DNA of 64,000 bases from [Clostridium] leptum DSM 753 (lineage in GTDB: Bacteria; Bacillota; Clostridia; Oscillospirales; Acutalibacteraceae), in assembly GCA_000154345.1 (NCBI GenBank), contig DS480347.1, forward strand, positions 310,001 through 374,000. The letters run 5' to 3'. Both the position numbers and the translations under genes were made by a program. The notes beneath the pieces were generated by a model that saw only the letters and a program-made list of their open reading frames with translations, was not told the DNA's origin and searched no databases. The first letter of the stretch is position 1. Every line of letters starts with the position of its first letter. This document shows positions 1-8,151 of the stretch, in pieces.

Positions 1-102
1 GCGGCCCAGCAGATCGCAAGCCTGTTAGGCGAGACCACCGCGGAAACCAAGGTGACCCTGACCAAGCTAAAAAATATGATTGTGTTTGACGGTGATGAAT
101 GA
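1..102 (+). CDS. C-terminal end of a CDS, probably a sensory [FeFe]-hydrogenase-like protein (partial)
   Basis: The first 33 codons are open in frame 1 and end at TGA 100-102, overlapping the ATG of the next gene by 4 bp, so the two are translationally coupled. The tail is hydrophilic and helical, with the segment SLLGETTAETKVTLTKLK. From memory this resembles the C-terminus of group C (PAS-containing, sensory) [FeFe]-hydrogenases, which commonly sit directly before a PP2C phosphatase, as here. The sequence directly shows only a coding tail; the family call is inference from context and a short remembered motif. Confidence 0.55.
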   Translation, partial: AAQQIASLLGETTAETKVTLTKLKNMIVFDGDE

Positions 103-1274
103 TGAAAATGCATGTGGATACCGCTTACCGTAGCTTGTTCAAGTACGGTGAGGAGCTGTGCGGCGATAACGTGCGAATCACCCGCACGGAGGATTCCGTT
201 TTTGCGGTGCTGGCGGATGGCTTGGGAAGCGGCGTAAAGGCCAATATCCTTTCCACCCTGACCAGTACCATAATTTCAACCATGCTGACAGAGGGTGCCG
301 CCATGGAGCAGGCGGTGGAGACGATTGTCTCCACGCTGCCGATCTGCAGTGTGAGAAAGCTTGCTTATTCTACCTTTTCCGTATTGCAGATCAAGGATAC
401 GGGCGAGGCCTATTTGGCGGAATTTGACAACCCGGCCTGTATCTTTATCCGCAACGGAGAGCTGATGGAGCTGGAGATGACCGATAAGGAATATGCGGGA
501 AAAACCGTGTATGAATCCCGGTTTACCGTATTTCCCGGCGATGTGCTGGCCTTGATCAGCGACGGCGTGGTGTATGCCGGCGTGGGAAGCATTTTAAACT
601 TCGGCTGGACCTGGGAGAGCGTCGCAGAATGGCTGCGCAAGGAAAGCCTAAAGGAAAAATCCGCGCCCCGGCTGGCGGCGGCCTTGTCTCAGGCGGTAAA
701 GGAGCTATACATGGATAAGCCGGGGGATGATTCCACCGTGATGGTGGCCAGAATTTCTCCGCGCCAAGTAGTCAATATGTTCGCCGGCCCGCCGAAAAAC
801 AAGGATGACGACCCGAAAATGGTCAGGGACTTCATGACTTCATCCGGGAAAAAGCTGATCTGCGGCGGCTCCAGCGCCAATATCGTGGCGCGTGTTTTAA
901 ACCGGAGCATTGAAACCAGCCTGGATTACGTAGATCCGCTGATTCCTCCCATCGCCACCATCCAGGGGATCGACCTGGTGACAGAGGGCGTCCTGACCCT
1001 GAGCCGCACGGTGGAGATCCTCCAGGAATACCTGGATCATGAAACGGATTCCTTCTATTTCAAAAAACTGGATGAGAAAAACGGCGCCGCCATGCTGGCG
1101 AAAATCCTGCTGGAGGAATGTACCACCTTAAACCTGTTTATCGGCACCGCCATCAACCCGGCCCATCAGAATCCCGGGCTTCCGTCCGATTTGAGCATTA
1201 AGCTGAAGCTGATCGACAAGCTGTGCGGCCTGATGGAGCGCTTGGGGAAACGGGTGACGAAAAAATATTATTAA
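99..1274 (+). CDS. SpoIIE-family PP2C-type serine phosphatase
   Basis: A 391-residue protein whose N-terminal two thirds is a PP2C/SpoIIE phosphatase domain. Metal-binding aspartates lie in LADGLGSG (D40), ISDGV (about residue 155) and PGDDST (about 210-213). The C-terminal third (about 240-391) has no motif I recognise. No signal peptide or membrane segment is visible, so it should act in the cytoplasm, removing phosphate from serine or threonine of a partner protein. It is coupled to the upstream gene by an ATGA overlap and precedes an [FeFe] hydrogenase. PP2C phosphatases next to sensory hydrogenases are proposed to take part in hydrogen-responsive signalling; that role is inferred here. 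Two start codons (99 and 102) lie in tandem. Confidence 0.85.
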   Translation: MMKMHVDTAYRSLFKYGEELCGDNVRITRTEDSVFAVLADGLGSGVKANILSTLTSTIISTMLTEGAAMEQAVETIVSTLPICSVRKLAYSTFSVLQIKDTGEAYLAEFDNPACIFIRNGELMELEMTDKEYAGKTVYESRFTVFPGDVLALISDGVVYAGVGSILNFGWTWESVAEWLRKESLKEKSAPRLAAALSQAVKELYMDKPGDDSTVMVARISPRQVVNMFAGPPKNKDDDPKMVRDFMTSSGKKLICGGSSANIVARVLNRSIETSLDYVDPLIPPIATIQGIDLVTEGVLTLSRTVEILQEYLDHETDSFYFKKLDEKNGAAMLAKILLEECTTLNLFIGTAINPAHQNPGLPSDLSIKLKLIDKLCGLMERLGKRVTKKYY

Positions 1275-1483
1275 GCGCTTAAGCGTTGCTTGAACCTGTC
1301 TGGAGCCTGTTTGGAGCGCCGCAGCTTGCCGCTGGCTTTTGGGTTCCGGACCGCGCGGATGCTTATCCCGGAGGAAAAGACGCGAAAGATTTAGAGAATG
1401 ACCAAGACCCTTTTGTCGTGCCGTATGGAGCGCGGTGCCGCCGAATAGGCGGAAGGGTTACGATAAGGAAAGTAGAGGAGCCT

Positions 1484-2926
1484 ATGCGATACGATAATGA
1501 CGCCAAACAAATGAAATTCGAGGTTTTGCTTCGGGTTGCCCAGCTGGCCTATGCCGGAGACCTGGAGGAAAAGTCGGATTCAATTCCCTACGACATTATT
1601 CCGGGGAGGGTGGCGCGTTTTCGCTGTTGTGTTTACCGGGAGCGGGAAATTCTGAGAGAACGCGTGATTTTGGCGAGAGGAAAGCACCTGCCTACCAATC
1701 CGGATGGCTCGGGCACCGTGACGGTGCTTCCGGCGGCCTGTGAGGGCTGTCCCATCAACCGTTTTACCGTTACCGCCAACTGCCAGCGCTGTATGGCGAA
1801 AAAATGCGTGGCGGCCTGCCCTTTTGGAGCCATTACCGTTACCGGCAGCGGAGCCTATATTGACCCCGCTAAATGCAAGGAATGCGGACGCTGCGCCGCG
1901 GCCTGCCCTTATAATGCCATTTCCGATACCATGCGTCCTTGCCTGCGCTCCTGTCCGGTGGATGCTATCACCATGGACGAAAACAAGCAGGCCAGCATTA
2001 AATATGAACGATGCATCGGATGCGGCGCCTGCACTATGGACTGTCCCTTCGGCGCTATTTCCGATACCTCCTCCATTGTGGAGGTAATCGAGCAGCTCAA
2101 GGGGAAAAAGCAGGTTTACGCTATGTTCGCCCCGGCAATCGAGGGACAATTCGGTACCGCTACGGTGGGGATGCTGAAGGCGGCTTTGAAAAAGCTGGGC
2201 TTCGACGATTCCTTTGAGGTGGCCCTGGGCGCCGACGCGGTAGCCCAGCACGAGGCCCACGAGTTGAAGGAAGCGATCCAGACCGGCAGAAAAATGACGA
2301 CCTCCTGCTGTCCGGCCTTTTTCACCATGATCAAAAAGCATTTCCCAAAGCTGATTCCCAATATCAGCAGCACGGTGTCCCCGATGACCGCTACCGCCCG
2401 GTATGTGAAATATCTCCATCCCCACGCGCTGACGGTGTTTATCGGGCCCTGTATCGCTAAGAAGCAGGAAATCCAGCACGTAAAGGACAGCGCCGACTAT
2501 GTCCTCACCTTCGAGGAGCTGGCCGCCATGTTTAAGGCGCAGAATGTGGATCCTATGGAAATGGCGGACGACGTTCAGGACGGTTCTGTTTACGGCAAGG
2601 GCTTCGCCCAAAGCGGCGGCGTGTCCGGCGCGGTGATGGAGGTCTTGGATGAGGAAGGCTTTGAGATGCCGGTAACCTGCCGGAAGTGCATGGGAGCCAA
2701 GGAATGCAAAAAAGCGCTGATTGCCATGAACGCGGGGAAAATGCCGGAAAATATCATCGAGGGCATGGCCTGTCCCGGCGGCTGTTTGGATGGCCCCGCC
2801 GCGGTGGATACTCTGCAAAAAGTGGTGAAAAACCGTTCCAAGCTGCTGCCCAAGGCGGATAAGCGCACCATTACGGAAAACGTTCTGGAGCATGGCTTTG
2901 ATAAAATTAAAATGGATGATCTATAA
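1484..2926 (+). CDS. [FeFe] hydrogenase, monomeric ferredoxin-linked (group B-like)
   Basis: Catalyses reversible proton reduction to H2 with reduced ferredoxin as donor. The 480-residue protein has an N-terminal Cys-rich region with several [4Fe-4S] motifs (CQRCMAKKCVAACP, CKECGRCAAACP, CIGCGACTMDCP), then the H-cluster domain: TSCCPAF (C275, C276), GPCIAKKQE (C323) and MACPGGC (C430, C434). The last motif lacks the GGGQP tail typical of group A enzymes and there is no 2Fe-2S N-domain, which points to the group B type. The frame is open upstream to 1286, but ATG 1484 has an AGAGGAG site 3-9 nt before it and begins the conserved region, so I chose it. It follows the PP2C phosphatase by 209 bp without a visible terminator. 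Cytoplasmic. Confidence 0.9.
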   Translation: MRYDNDAKQMKFEVLLRVAQLAYAGDLEEKSDSIPYDIIPGRVARFRCCVYREREILRERVILARGKHLPTNPDGSGTVTVLPAACEGCPINRFTVTANCQRCMAKKCVAACPFGAITVTGSGAYIDPAKCKECGRCAAACPYNAISDTMRPCLRSCPVDAITMDENKQASIKYERCIGCGACTMDCPFGAISDTSSIVEVIEQLKGKKQVYAMFAPAIEGQFGTATVGMLKAALKKLGFDDSFEVALGADAVAQHEAHELKEAIQTGRKMTTSCCPAFFTMIKKHFPKLIPNISSTVSPMTATARYVKYLHPHALTVFIGPCIAKKQEIQHVKDSADYVLTFEELAAMFKAQNVDPMEMADDVQDGSVYGKGFAQSGGVSGAVMEVLDEEGFEMPVTCRKCMGAKECKKALIAMNAGKMPENIIEGMACPGGCLDGPAAVDTLQKVVKNRSKLLPKADKRTITENVLEHGFDKIKMDDL

Positions 2927-2982
2927 TAAATCCGGCAATTCCAATAGGATTCATCTATGATTTCAATGTTTCGGAAGATATT

Positions 2983-3016
2983 AAAACAGAGGGCGGTTTT
3001 CTTCGTCCTCTGTTTT
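2983..3016 (+). terminator. Rho-independent terminator-like hairpin after the hydrogenase
   Basis: A perfect 10-bp inverted repeat, AAAACAGAGG and CCTCTGTTTT, with a 14-nt loop. The closing T run is part of the stem, and A and T runs on both sides would allow action on either strand. Confidence 0.7.
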
Positions 3017-3047
3017 GCCATTTTCGAAGGAAAGCAGGAGACTGATT

Positions 3048-3521
3048 ATGAAAGAAGCGAAAAGAGTATCCGAATCCGCGGCGGAGCAGGTGCAGCTGGT
3101 GCTGAGCTCCCATATCAACGGCTATAAGCGGCTGTTCGGCGGTCAGCTGATGGCCTGGATCGATATGTTGGGGGGAGTAATCGCCCGGCGGCACGCAGAG
3201 CATGAGGTGACCACCGCGTGTATCGATAATCTACAGTTTAAAAAGGCGGTGACGATTAACAGCACCCTGGTTCTCAAGGGGAAAATGACCTATGTAGGAA
3301 GAAGCTCCATGGAAGTCAGAGTGGATACCTTTGTGGAGCGGCTGGACGGGACACGGGAACTGGTAAACACCTGTTATATGGTGCTGGTGGCGCTGGATGA
3401 AAATCAAAAACCGGTGCCGGTGCCTCAGCTGATTTGCGAAACTCAGCAGGAAAAGGAAGAATTTGAAAACGGGGCCCGCCGGCAGCAGCTCCGGAAAGCC
3501 CGGAGGAACGAGGGATATTAA
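3048..3521 (+). CDS. Acyl-CoA thioesterase, hotdog fold (YciA/BFIT-like)
   Basis: A 157-residue single hotdog-fold domain that should hydrolyse acyl-CoA thioesters to free acid and CoA. The signature GYKRLFGGQLMAWID near residues 25-40 matches the helix and catalytic Asp region of the YciA/BACH family; it is followed by TTACIDNLQF and the strand region around VGRSSMEVRV. The chosen ATG has AGGAG 8 nt upstream; an in-frame ATG at 3015 lies inside the preceding terminator and is unlikely. It stands alone between two unrelated blocks. The acyl substrate cannot be read from the sequence. Confidence 0.85.
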   Translation: MKEAKRVSESAAEQVQLVLSSHINGYKRLFGGQLMAWIDMLGGVIARRHAEHEVTTACIDNLQFKKAVTINSTLVLKGKMTYVGRSSMEVRVDTFVERLDGTRELVNTCYMVLVALDENQKPVPVPQLICETQQEKEEFENGARRQQLRKARRNEGY

Positions 3522-3666
3522 CTTGTAAATCTCTTATGAAATACTCGGGATATTTTATCTATTTTTATCGGATTTCTTAAAATAGTTTAAATTTCCTGTA
3601 TACTCGCTGAGAAAAAGGTATACTTAAAACTAATATCTTAAAATTTAACTTCCGAGAGAGGACAAA

Positions 3667-5803
3667 ATGCATCCAAGCGGGCGGCAGTTATGGAAAAAAT
3701 GGTTGACCTGTGGAGCTAGTGCTTTGTTGTTTGCGGTAGTCGCGGTTTTTTTCTACTTTTATCGCCAATTAATTTATTTGGGCGGAAATATAGAGATTTC
3801 GGTTGTTTTTAGTCAGCTTTTTTGGAGAGCCTTTTTGGTTGGACTTATTGGGTTCTTTTGCTTTTTTGCTATCTTATTTTTCGGTTACCGTTTATTACAG
3901 CCGTTTGGAAATTTTTTGTACCGATGGCGTTATATGGTAGCCGCTACGGTTTTGTTTGCTTGTGTGTTGCTCAATTTAAACGGCTCTTCTATTGGCTGCT
4001 GGAATGGAATCCTCGCAGACGGGCAGGATGACGGCCTGCTTTTTGGTGTAAATCGGGCGGTGCGTTCCGATGAGTGGGCGGTTAACACGCCGATGGCTTT
4101 TGCCCAATATTATGATCCGCAAGGAGCGTATCCCTATTTTGGACAGGTTATGAGAGGAGCGATCACTGATAGCTTTATTGTTTACGGACAGATAGTTTGG
4201 GATATCGCCGTATTGTTTCGCCCTTTCATTGGGGGTATCTGCTTTTGGGAGCGGAATGTGGCTTATCGTTTTTTGATGTGCTAGACTTATCGCGCTGTTT
4301 ATGGTAACATTTAAATTGAGCATGCTGCTTACAAACAGAAAAAGATTGTTGTCGCTGGCCAGTGCTTACTTGTCGCTTTTTCTTCTCAGGTTCAAGGGTG
4401 GTTTGCTGTTAGCAGTTTAGTCGAAATGTTGGTGTTTGATCAGCTGGCGGTATTAATTGTTCATCATTTCATGGTGACAAAAAATATGGGCGAGAACTCT
4501 TCTGATGATTGGAATGGCATTCTGCGGCGGCGCTTATATTTTAACCTTTTATCCCTCCTGGCAGGTACCGTTAGGGTATGCTTTTTTAGCGCTGATCGTC
4601 GGTGTAATTATTGTGGACCGCAAGGAATGCATCTTTGTTTGGAAAAGAGATTTTGCCTTTCTTCTGCTGTTTATTGTTTTACTGGCAGGCGGAATGGCAT
4701 ATGTCCTTTCGAAGTCGCTGGATACTGTTAAAATCGTGCTGAATACAGCCTATCCAGGTGCGAGAATAGCTACAGGCGGCGGATTTTTTGATAGGCTTTT
4801 TAACTATCCCGCCACCTTGCTGTTCCCGATTTCACAGACTAATTTACCGGGAAATTCCTGCGAGCAGGCTGTTTTTTACGACTTTTTTCCAATGGGGATT
4901 TTTTTATCTCTATGGATATTGCTTAAAGAAAAAAATAGAGATCCGTTTTTGATTTGCTTACTGGCAGCGCAAGTAGTTCTGCTGGCCTACTGCACTTTCC
5001 AATTTCCTGAGGCTTTGTCTAAAATTTTATTGTTGAGCTATAGCCAAGCGGCTAGGGCGTTTCTGGCGGTGGGGTTTATCAATATTCTTTTGCTGATACG
5101 AAGCATGACGCTTTTGCAAGCCAGAATTTCTCCTTGGATAGCGGCGGCCATTGCTGTGCTTCTTGGCATCTTAGTCGGCATCGCCTGTATGAGAAATTTT
5201 CCGGAGTATTTATCCATAGTAAAAACAGTTGGAGCTGCTTTAGTAATTGCTGCCGGCTTTTACGTGATTCTTCGACGGCATGAAAAACTGTTTCTTTGCG
5301 GCTCCTTGCTGATTGTGCTGGTCTCCGGCGTATTAGTGAATCCTATCCGCCAGGGAGCAGCCTTTCTTCAGCAGGATTCTTTAATAAAAGAGATCAGAAC
5401 AATTGAGCAAGAGGAACCGGGAATTTGGATTGTGGAAAACGCGGGATACCCGTTAATTAATATACCAGTGCTTGCAGGAGCTCCGACCATTAATTCCACT
5501 AATGTTTATCCTAATCTGGAACGCTGGAGTCAACTCGATCCAGAGGGCTCAAACGAGGAAATATACAATCGTTACGCCCATATTTTAATTACTCTTACCG
5601 ACGAGGAAGCCACAGAATTTGAACTGCGGCAAGCGGATGTTTTTCATCTGACCTTGAATATTGAAGATTTGCCGAAGCTGGGTGGAAGCTATATTCTGAC
5701 TACCAGAAATCTGGATGAATTAGCGAACAGCAAAATCCAGCTTCAATTGGTATCTCAAATCAAATCCTATTTTATTTATAAAGTAGAAGGAGCGTTGTTA
5801 TGA
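3667..5803 (+). pseudogene. Large polytopic membrane protein (GT-C/YfhO-like), broken by clustered frameshifts
   Basis: One gene of about 710 codons appears split over three frames. The first piece (3667-4284, ATG after GAGAGAGG) has about three membrane helices and the segment SDEWAVNTPMAF. The meaning then moves to frame 3 near 4224 (HWGYLLLG, GLSFF), to frame 2 near 4270-4280 (CARLIALFMV, LSMLLTN), back to frame 1 near 4385 (WFAVSSLVEMLVFDQLA) and finally to frame 2 near 4490 (MIGMAFCGGAY onward to 5803, about eight helices plus a soluble tail). It resembles large membrane proteins paired with polyprenyl-phosphate glycosyltransferases, and such a glycosyltransferase follows with an ATGA overlap. 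The block is visibly richer in A+T than its flanks. Either a decayed gene or a poorly sequenced stretch of about 270 bp. Confidence 0.75.
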
Positions 5804-6744
5804 AAACAGCAGTTTTGATTCCATGCTATAATGAAGCAAAGACCATTGGAAGAGTGGTGGCGGATTTCAAGGAAAAAATGCCTCATGCGGATATTTATGT
5901 GTATGATAATAATTCGACTGACAATACCGCCGAGCTTGCAGAACAGGCCGGGGCCATCGTTCGTTACGAGCATAAACAAGGAAAAGGAAATGTGGTGCGT
6001 ACTATGTTCCGGGAAGTAGATGCGGACTGCTATGTAATGGTGGATGGCGACGATACCTATCCTGCGGATTTTGGCCCACGGTTAGAGCAGCTGGTATTGT
6101 CAGGAAAAGCTGACATGGCGGTGGGAGACCGTCTATCCTCCACCTATTTTACAGAAAATAAGCGCCCGTTTCATAATTTTGGCAACGTACTGGTGCGGCG
6201 GATGATTAATTTCCTGTTTCGCGCTAAATTGAACGATATTATGACCGGAGCCCGCGCATTCAGCAAGGATTTTGTAAAATCCTTTCCTGTGATTTCCAAA
6301 GGATTTGAAATAGAGACCGAGATGACGATTTTTGCCCTGGACAATAATTTTGCGATCAAGGAAGTGCCTATTGCCTATCAGGATAGGCCTCAAGGAAGCG
6401 AATCAAAGCTGAACACATACTCTGACGGCCTGAAGGTTTTAAAGACCATTGTTAATTTATTTAAGGATACTAAGCCTCTCGCGTTCTTTTCAATCCTCAG
6501 CCTGATTTTACTGTTGATATCCTTTGGCTTTTTTCTTCCTATTTTAATTCAATTTGTCCAGACGGGAATTGTGGATAAATTTCCCACCTTGATCGTGATC
6601 AGTGCGCTGACGGTAATCGCTTTGCTTAATTTTTTCTGCGGCGTCATTTTATCTGTGCTGAAAAAGCAGCACCGCCAGAATTTTGAGCGCCAGCTCACTG
6701 TGCTTCACGAGCTGGCCCGATTGAAACAGGAGGATGCCCATTGA
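5800..6744 (+). CDS. GT2-family glycosyltransferase, polyprenyl-phosphate sugar synthase-like
   Basis: A 314-residue family 2 glycosyltransferase. It has the N-terminal nucleotide-sugar motif IPCYNEAKTIG, the metal-binding MVDGDDTYP (about residues 78-86), an acceptor-side region near MTGARAFSK, and two C-terminal membrane helices (about 225-250 and 262-288). This matches DPM1/GtrB-like enzymes that move a sugar from a nucleotide donor to a polyprenyl phosphate at the inner membrane face. The ATG overlaps the stop of the preceding membrane-protein gene by 4 bp, so the pair looks like a lipid-sugar donor synthase plus its membrane transferase. If the partner is truly broken, the pathway may be dead. 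The sugar is unknown. Confidence 0.85.
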   Translation: MKTAVLIPCYNEAKTIGRVVADFKEKMPHADIYVYDNNSTDNTAELAEQAGAIVRYEHKQGKGNVVRTMFREVDADCYVMVDGDDTYPADFGPRLEQLVLSGKADMAVGDRLSSTYFTENKRPFHNFGNVLVRRMINFLFRAKLNDIMTGARAFSKDFVKSFPVISKGFEIETEMTIFALDNNFAIKEVPIAYQDRPQGSESKLNTYSDGLKVLKTIVNLFKDTKPLAFFSILSLILLLISFGFFLPILIQFVQTGIVDKFPTLIVISALTVIALLNFFCGVILSVLKKQHRQNFERQLTVLHELARLKQEDAH

Positions 6745-7571
6745 TCCAGTTGATTGCTTTGGATTTAGACGGAACCACTCTGACCGGAGACAACGTGATC
6801 TCAGAGCGGAATCGAAACGCACTCCTTGAGGCGATGGCTCAGGGAGTGCTTGTGGTACCCGCCACAGGCCGCACCTTTGAAAAAATGCCCTCCTGCATTA
6901 GAGAATTGCCGGGTATTCAATATGCTATCTGCTCTAACGGAGCGGCTGTTTACGATGTGAGGGCGGACCGTAATATTTATGAAAATTTGATGCCTTATGA
7001 AACTGTCGCTGAAATGCTCCGCTTCGGAGATGAATATAAGTGCTTCCCGGAGGTTTATCTAAAGGGAAGGTCCTATTGCCGGCTTTCCCAGCTGGATCTT
7101 GTGATGGAATATCCAAGACTTTCCGATTACGCTACTCATGTCAAATCGACCAGACTGCCTGTGGAAAGCCTGAGGCGGTTTGTACTGGATGCTGGCTGCG
7201 GCGTGGAGAAGGTGAACCTGTGGCCCAAGAGGAGGGAGGATTTTCCGGTGATGTGGGGGCAGCTCTTAGAGAATCAAGCGGTTTCCATCACCAGCTCCGG
7301 CTTCGGCAATATTGAGATCAACGCCCACGGCTGTGACAAAGGGGATGGACTTCTGCATCTTTGCGAATATTTAACCATTTCCAGGGAGAATGTGATGGCT
7401 GCCGGGGATAATCTGAACGACGGCCCTATGCTGCGGTTCGCTGGGGAATCGGTGGCTATGGGAAACGCCATTGACGATGTGAAAAACATCGCTAAATACA
7501 TAGCAAAAACCAATCTGGAGGATGGCGTGGCGGAGATGGTCGAAAGACTGGTTCTGAAAAAAGAAATTTGA
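6741..7571 (+). CDS. HAD-superfamily hydrolase, Cof subfamily (sugar-phosphatase-like)
   Basis: A 276-residue Cof-type HAD phosphatase. Motif I is ALDLDGTTLTG at the N-terminus with the nucleophile and acid-base Asp pair, and motif IV is MAAGDNLNDGPML near residue 220. The large C2 cap lies between, with the typical INAHGCDKGDGL lysine motif near 195. The start is TTG 6741, with AGGAGG about 8 nt upstream and a 4-bp overlap with the glycosyltransferase stop. Such enzymes dephosphorylate sugar phosphates or flavin precursors in the cytoplasm; the substrate is unknown, though coupling to a glycosyltransferase suggests a sugar phosphate. Confidence 0.85.
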   Translation: MIQLIALDLDGTTLTGDNVISERNRNALLEAMAQGVLVVPATGRTFEKMPSCIRELPGIQYAICSNGAAVYDVRADRNIYENLMPYETVAEMLRFGDEYKCFPEVYLKGRSYCRLSQLDLVMEYPRLSDYATHVKSTRLPVESLRRFVLDAGCGVEKVNLWPKRREDFPVMWGQLLENQAVSITSSGFGNIEINAHGCDKGDGLLHLCEYLTISRENVMAAGDNLNDGPMLRFAGESVAMGNAIDDVKNIAKYIAKTNLEDGVAEMVERLVLKKEI

Positions 7572-7572
7572 T

Positions 7573-7603
7573 AAAAGAGAGGGCACTTCCGCCCTCTCTT
7601 TTT
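7573..7603 (+). terminator. Rho-independent terminator
   Basis: A stem AAAAGAGAGGGC / GCCCTCTCTTTT with a 6-nt loop ACTTCC and a run of five T, 2 nt after the HAD gene stop. It closes the glycosylation block. Confidence 0.9.
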
Positions 7604-8087
7604 GCCATAATCCGCCGCAGCAGAAAGGCTGGTCAGCCTGGGAGAGCAAAAGCGTTTCTGCTTTAGGAAAAGAATGAAAGAAAGCATACCCCCGGCTTCA
7701 CCGGACAGAAAGCTTTGGCTTATGCAGGAAGCGCCTGTCTGCGGCTGTAGGGTAGGGAGGACAAGGAACGAACTTGCCAGCGCCTTTGTGTTCTTTACCG
7801 GAAAAGCGTTTTTTAGGGGGCTTACACCACGGTAAGACTGGAATTTCTAACCTTCCGACACACGGGATTCGGCCTCGCTGAGAGGGCCTGGCACATGGAA
7901 AGATTTCCGGGCGGTAAAGTCGTTTGCGCTGGTAAATCCCGCGCGTTTTGTACGAAGCGTCAAACTGATAAAAATTCTGCATATGGATCACCGGTGCTTT
8001 CTGCGTGCCTGCCTGCGCCTGACCGCCGCGGAATCTGCCGAAGCTTCCGGCTTTATTGTAAAATGGCTGTTTTTACGTTTGTTTCCG
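7604..8087. other. Long non-coding interval, no gene recognised
   Basis: About 480 bp between a terminator and the miaB promoter. Only short frames without ribosome binding sites are present. I checked by eye for tRNA, RNase P, tmRNA, SRP and T-box signatures and saw none. It could hold an unrecognised small RNA or decayed sequence. Confidence 0.5.
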
Positions 8088-8116
8088 TTGAAAAATATGG
8101 AGCGTTATGATATACT
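8088..8116 (+). promoter_or_regulatory. SigA-type promoter of miaB
   Basis: -35 TTGAAA (8088-8093), 17-bp spacer, -10 TATACT (8111-8116), with TG one base before the -10 (extended -10). It lies 36 nt before the proposed miaB start. Confidence 0.85.
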
Positions 8117-8151
8117 AAAATGAAATATGTCAAATCTGTGAGGTGTGTTTT

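Noticed and set aside
1580..2893. Open frame of 437 codons on the minus strand opposite the hydrogenase gene
   Set aside because: Composition is His/Arg/Gly-rich with no family motif and no ribosome binding site; it mirrors the codon pattern of the true gene. The same holds for long opposite-strand frames within ileS, ppk1 and kdpB.
3522..3666. Possible promoter (TATACT at 3599-3604) before the glycosylation island
   Set aside because: No acceptable -35 at 16-18 bp; too weak to list.
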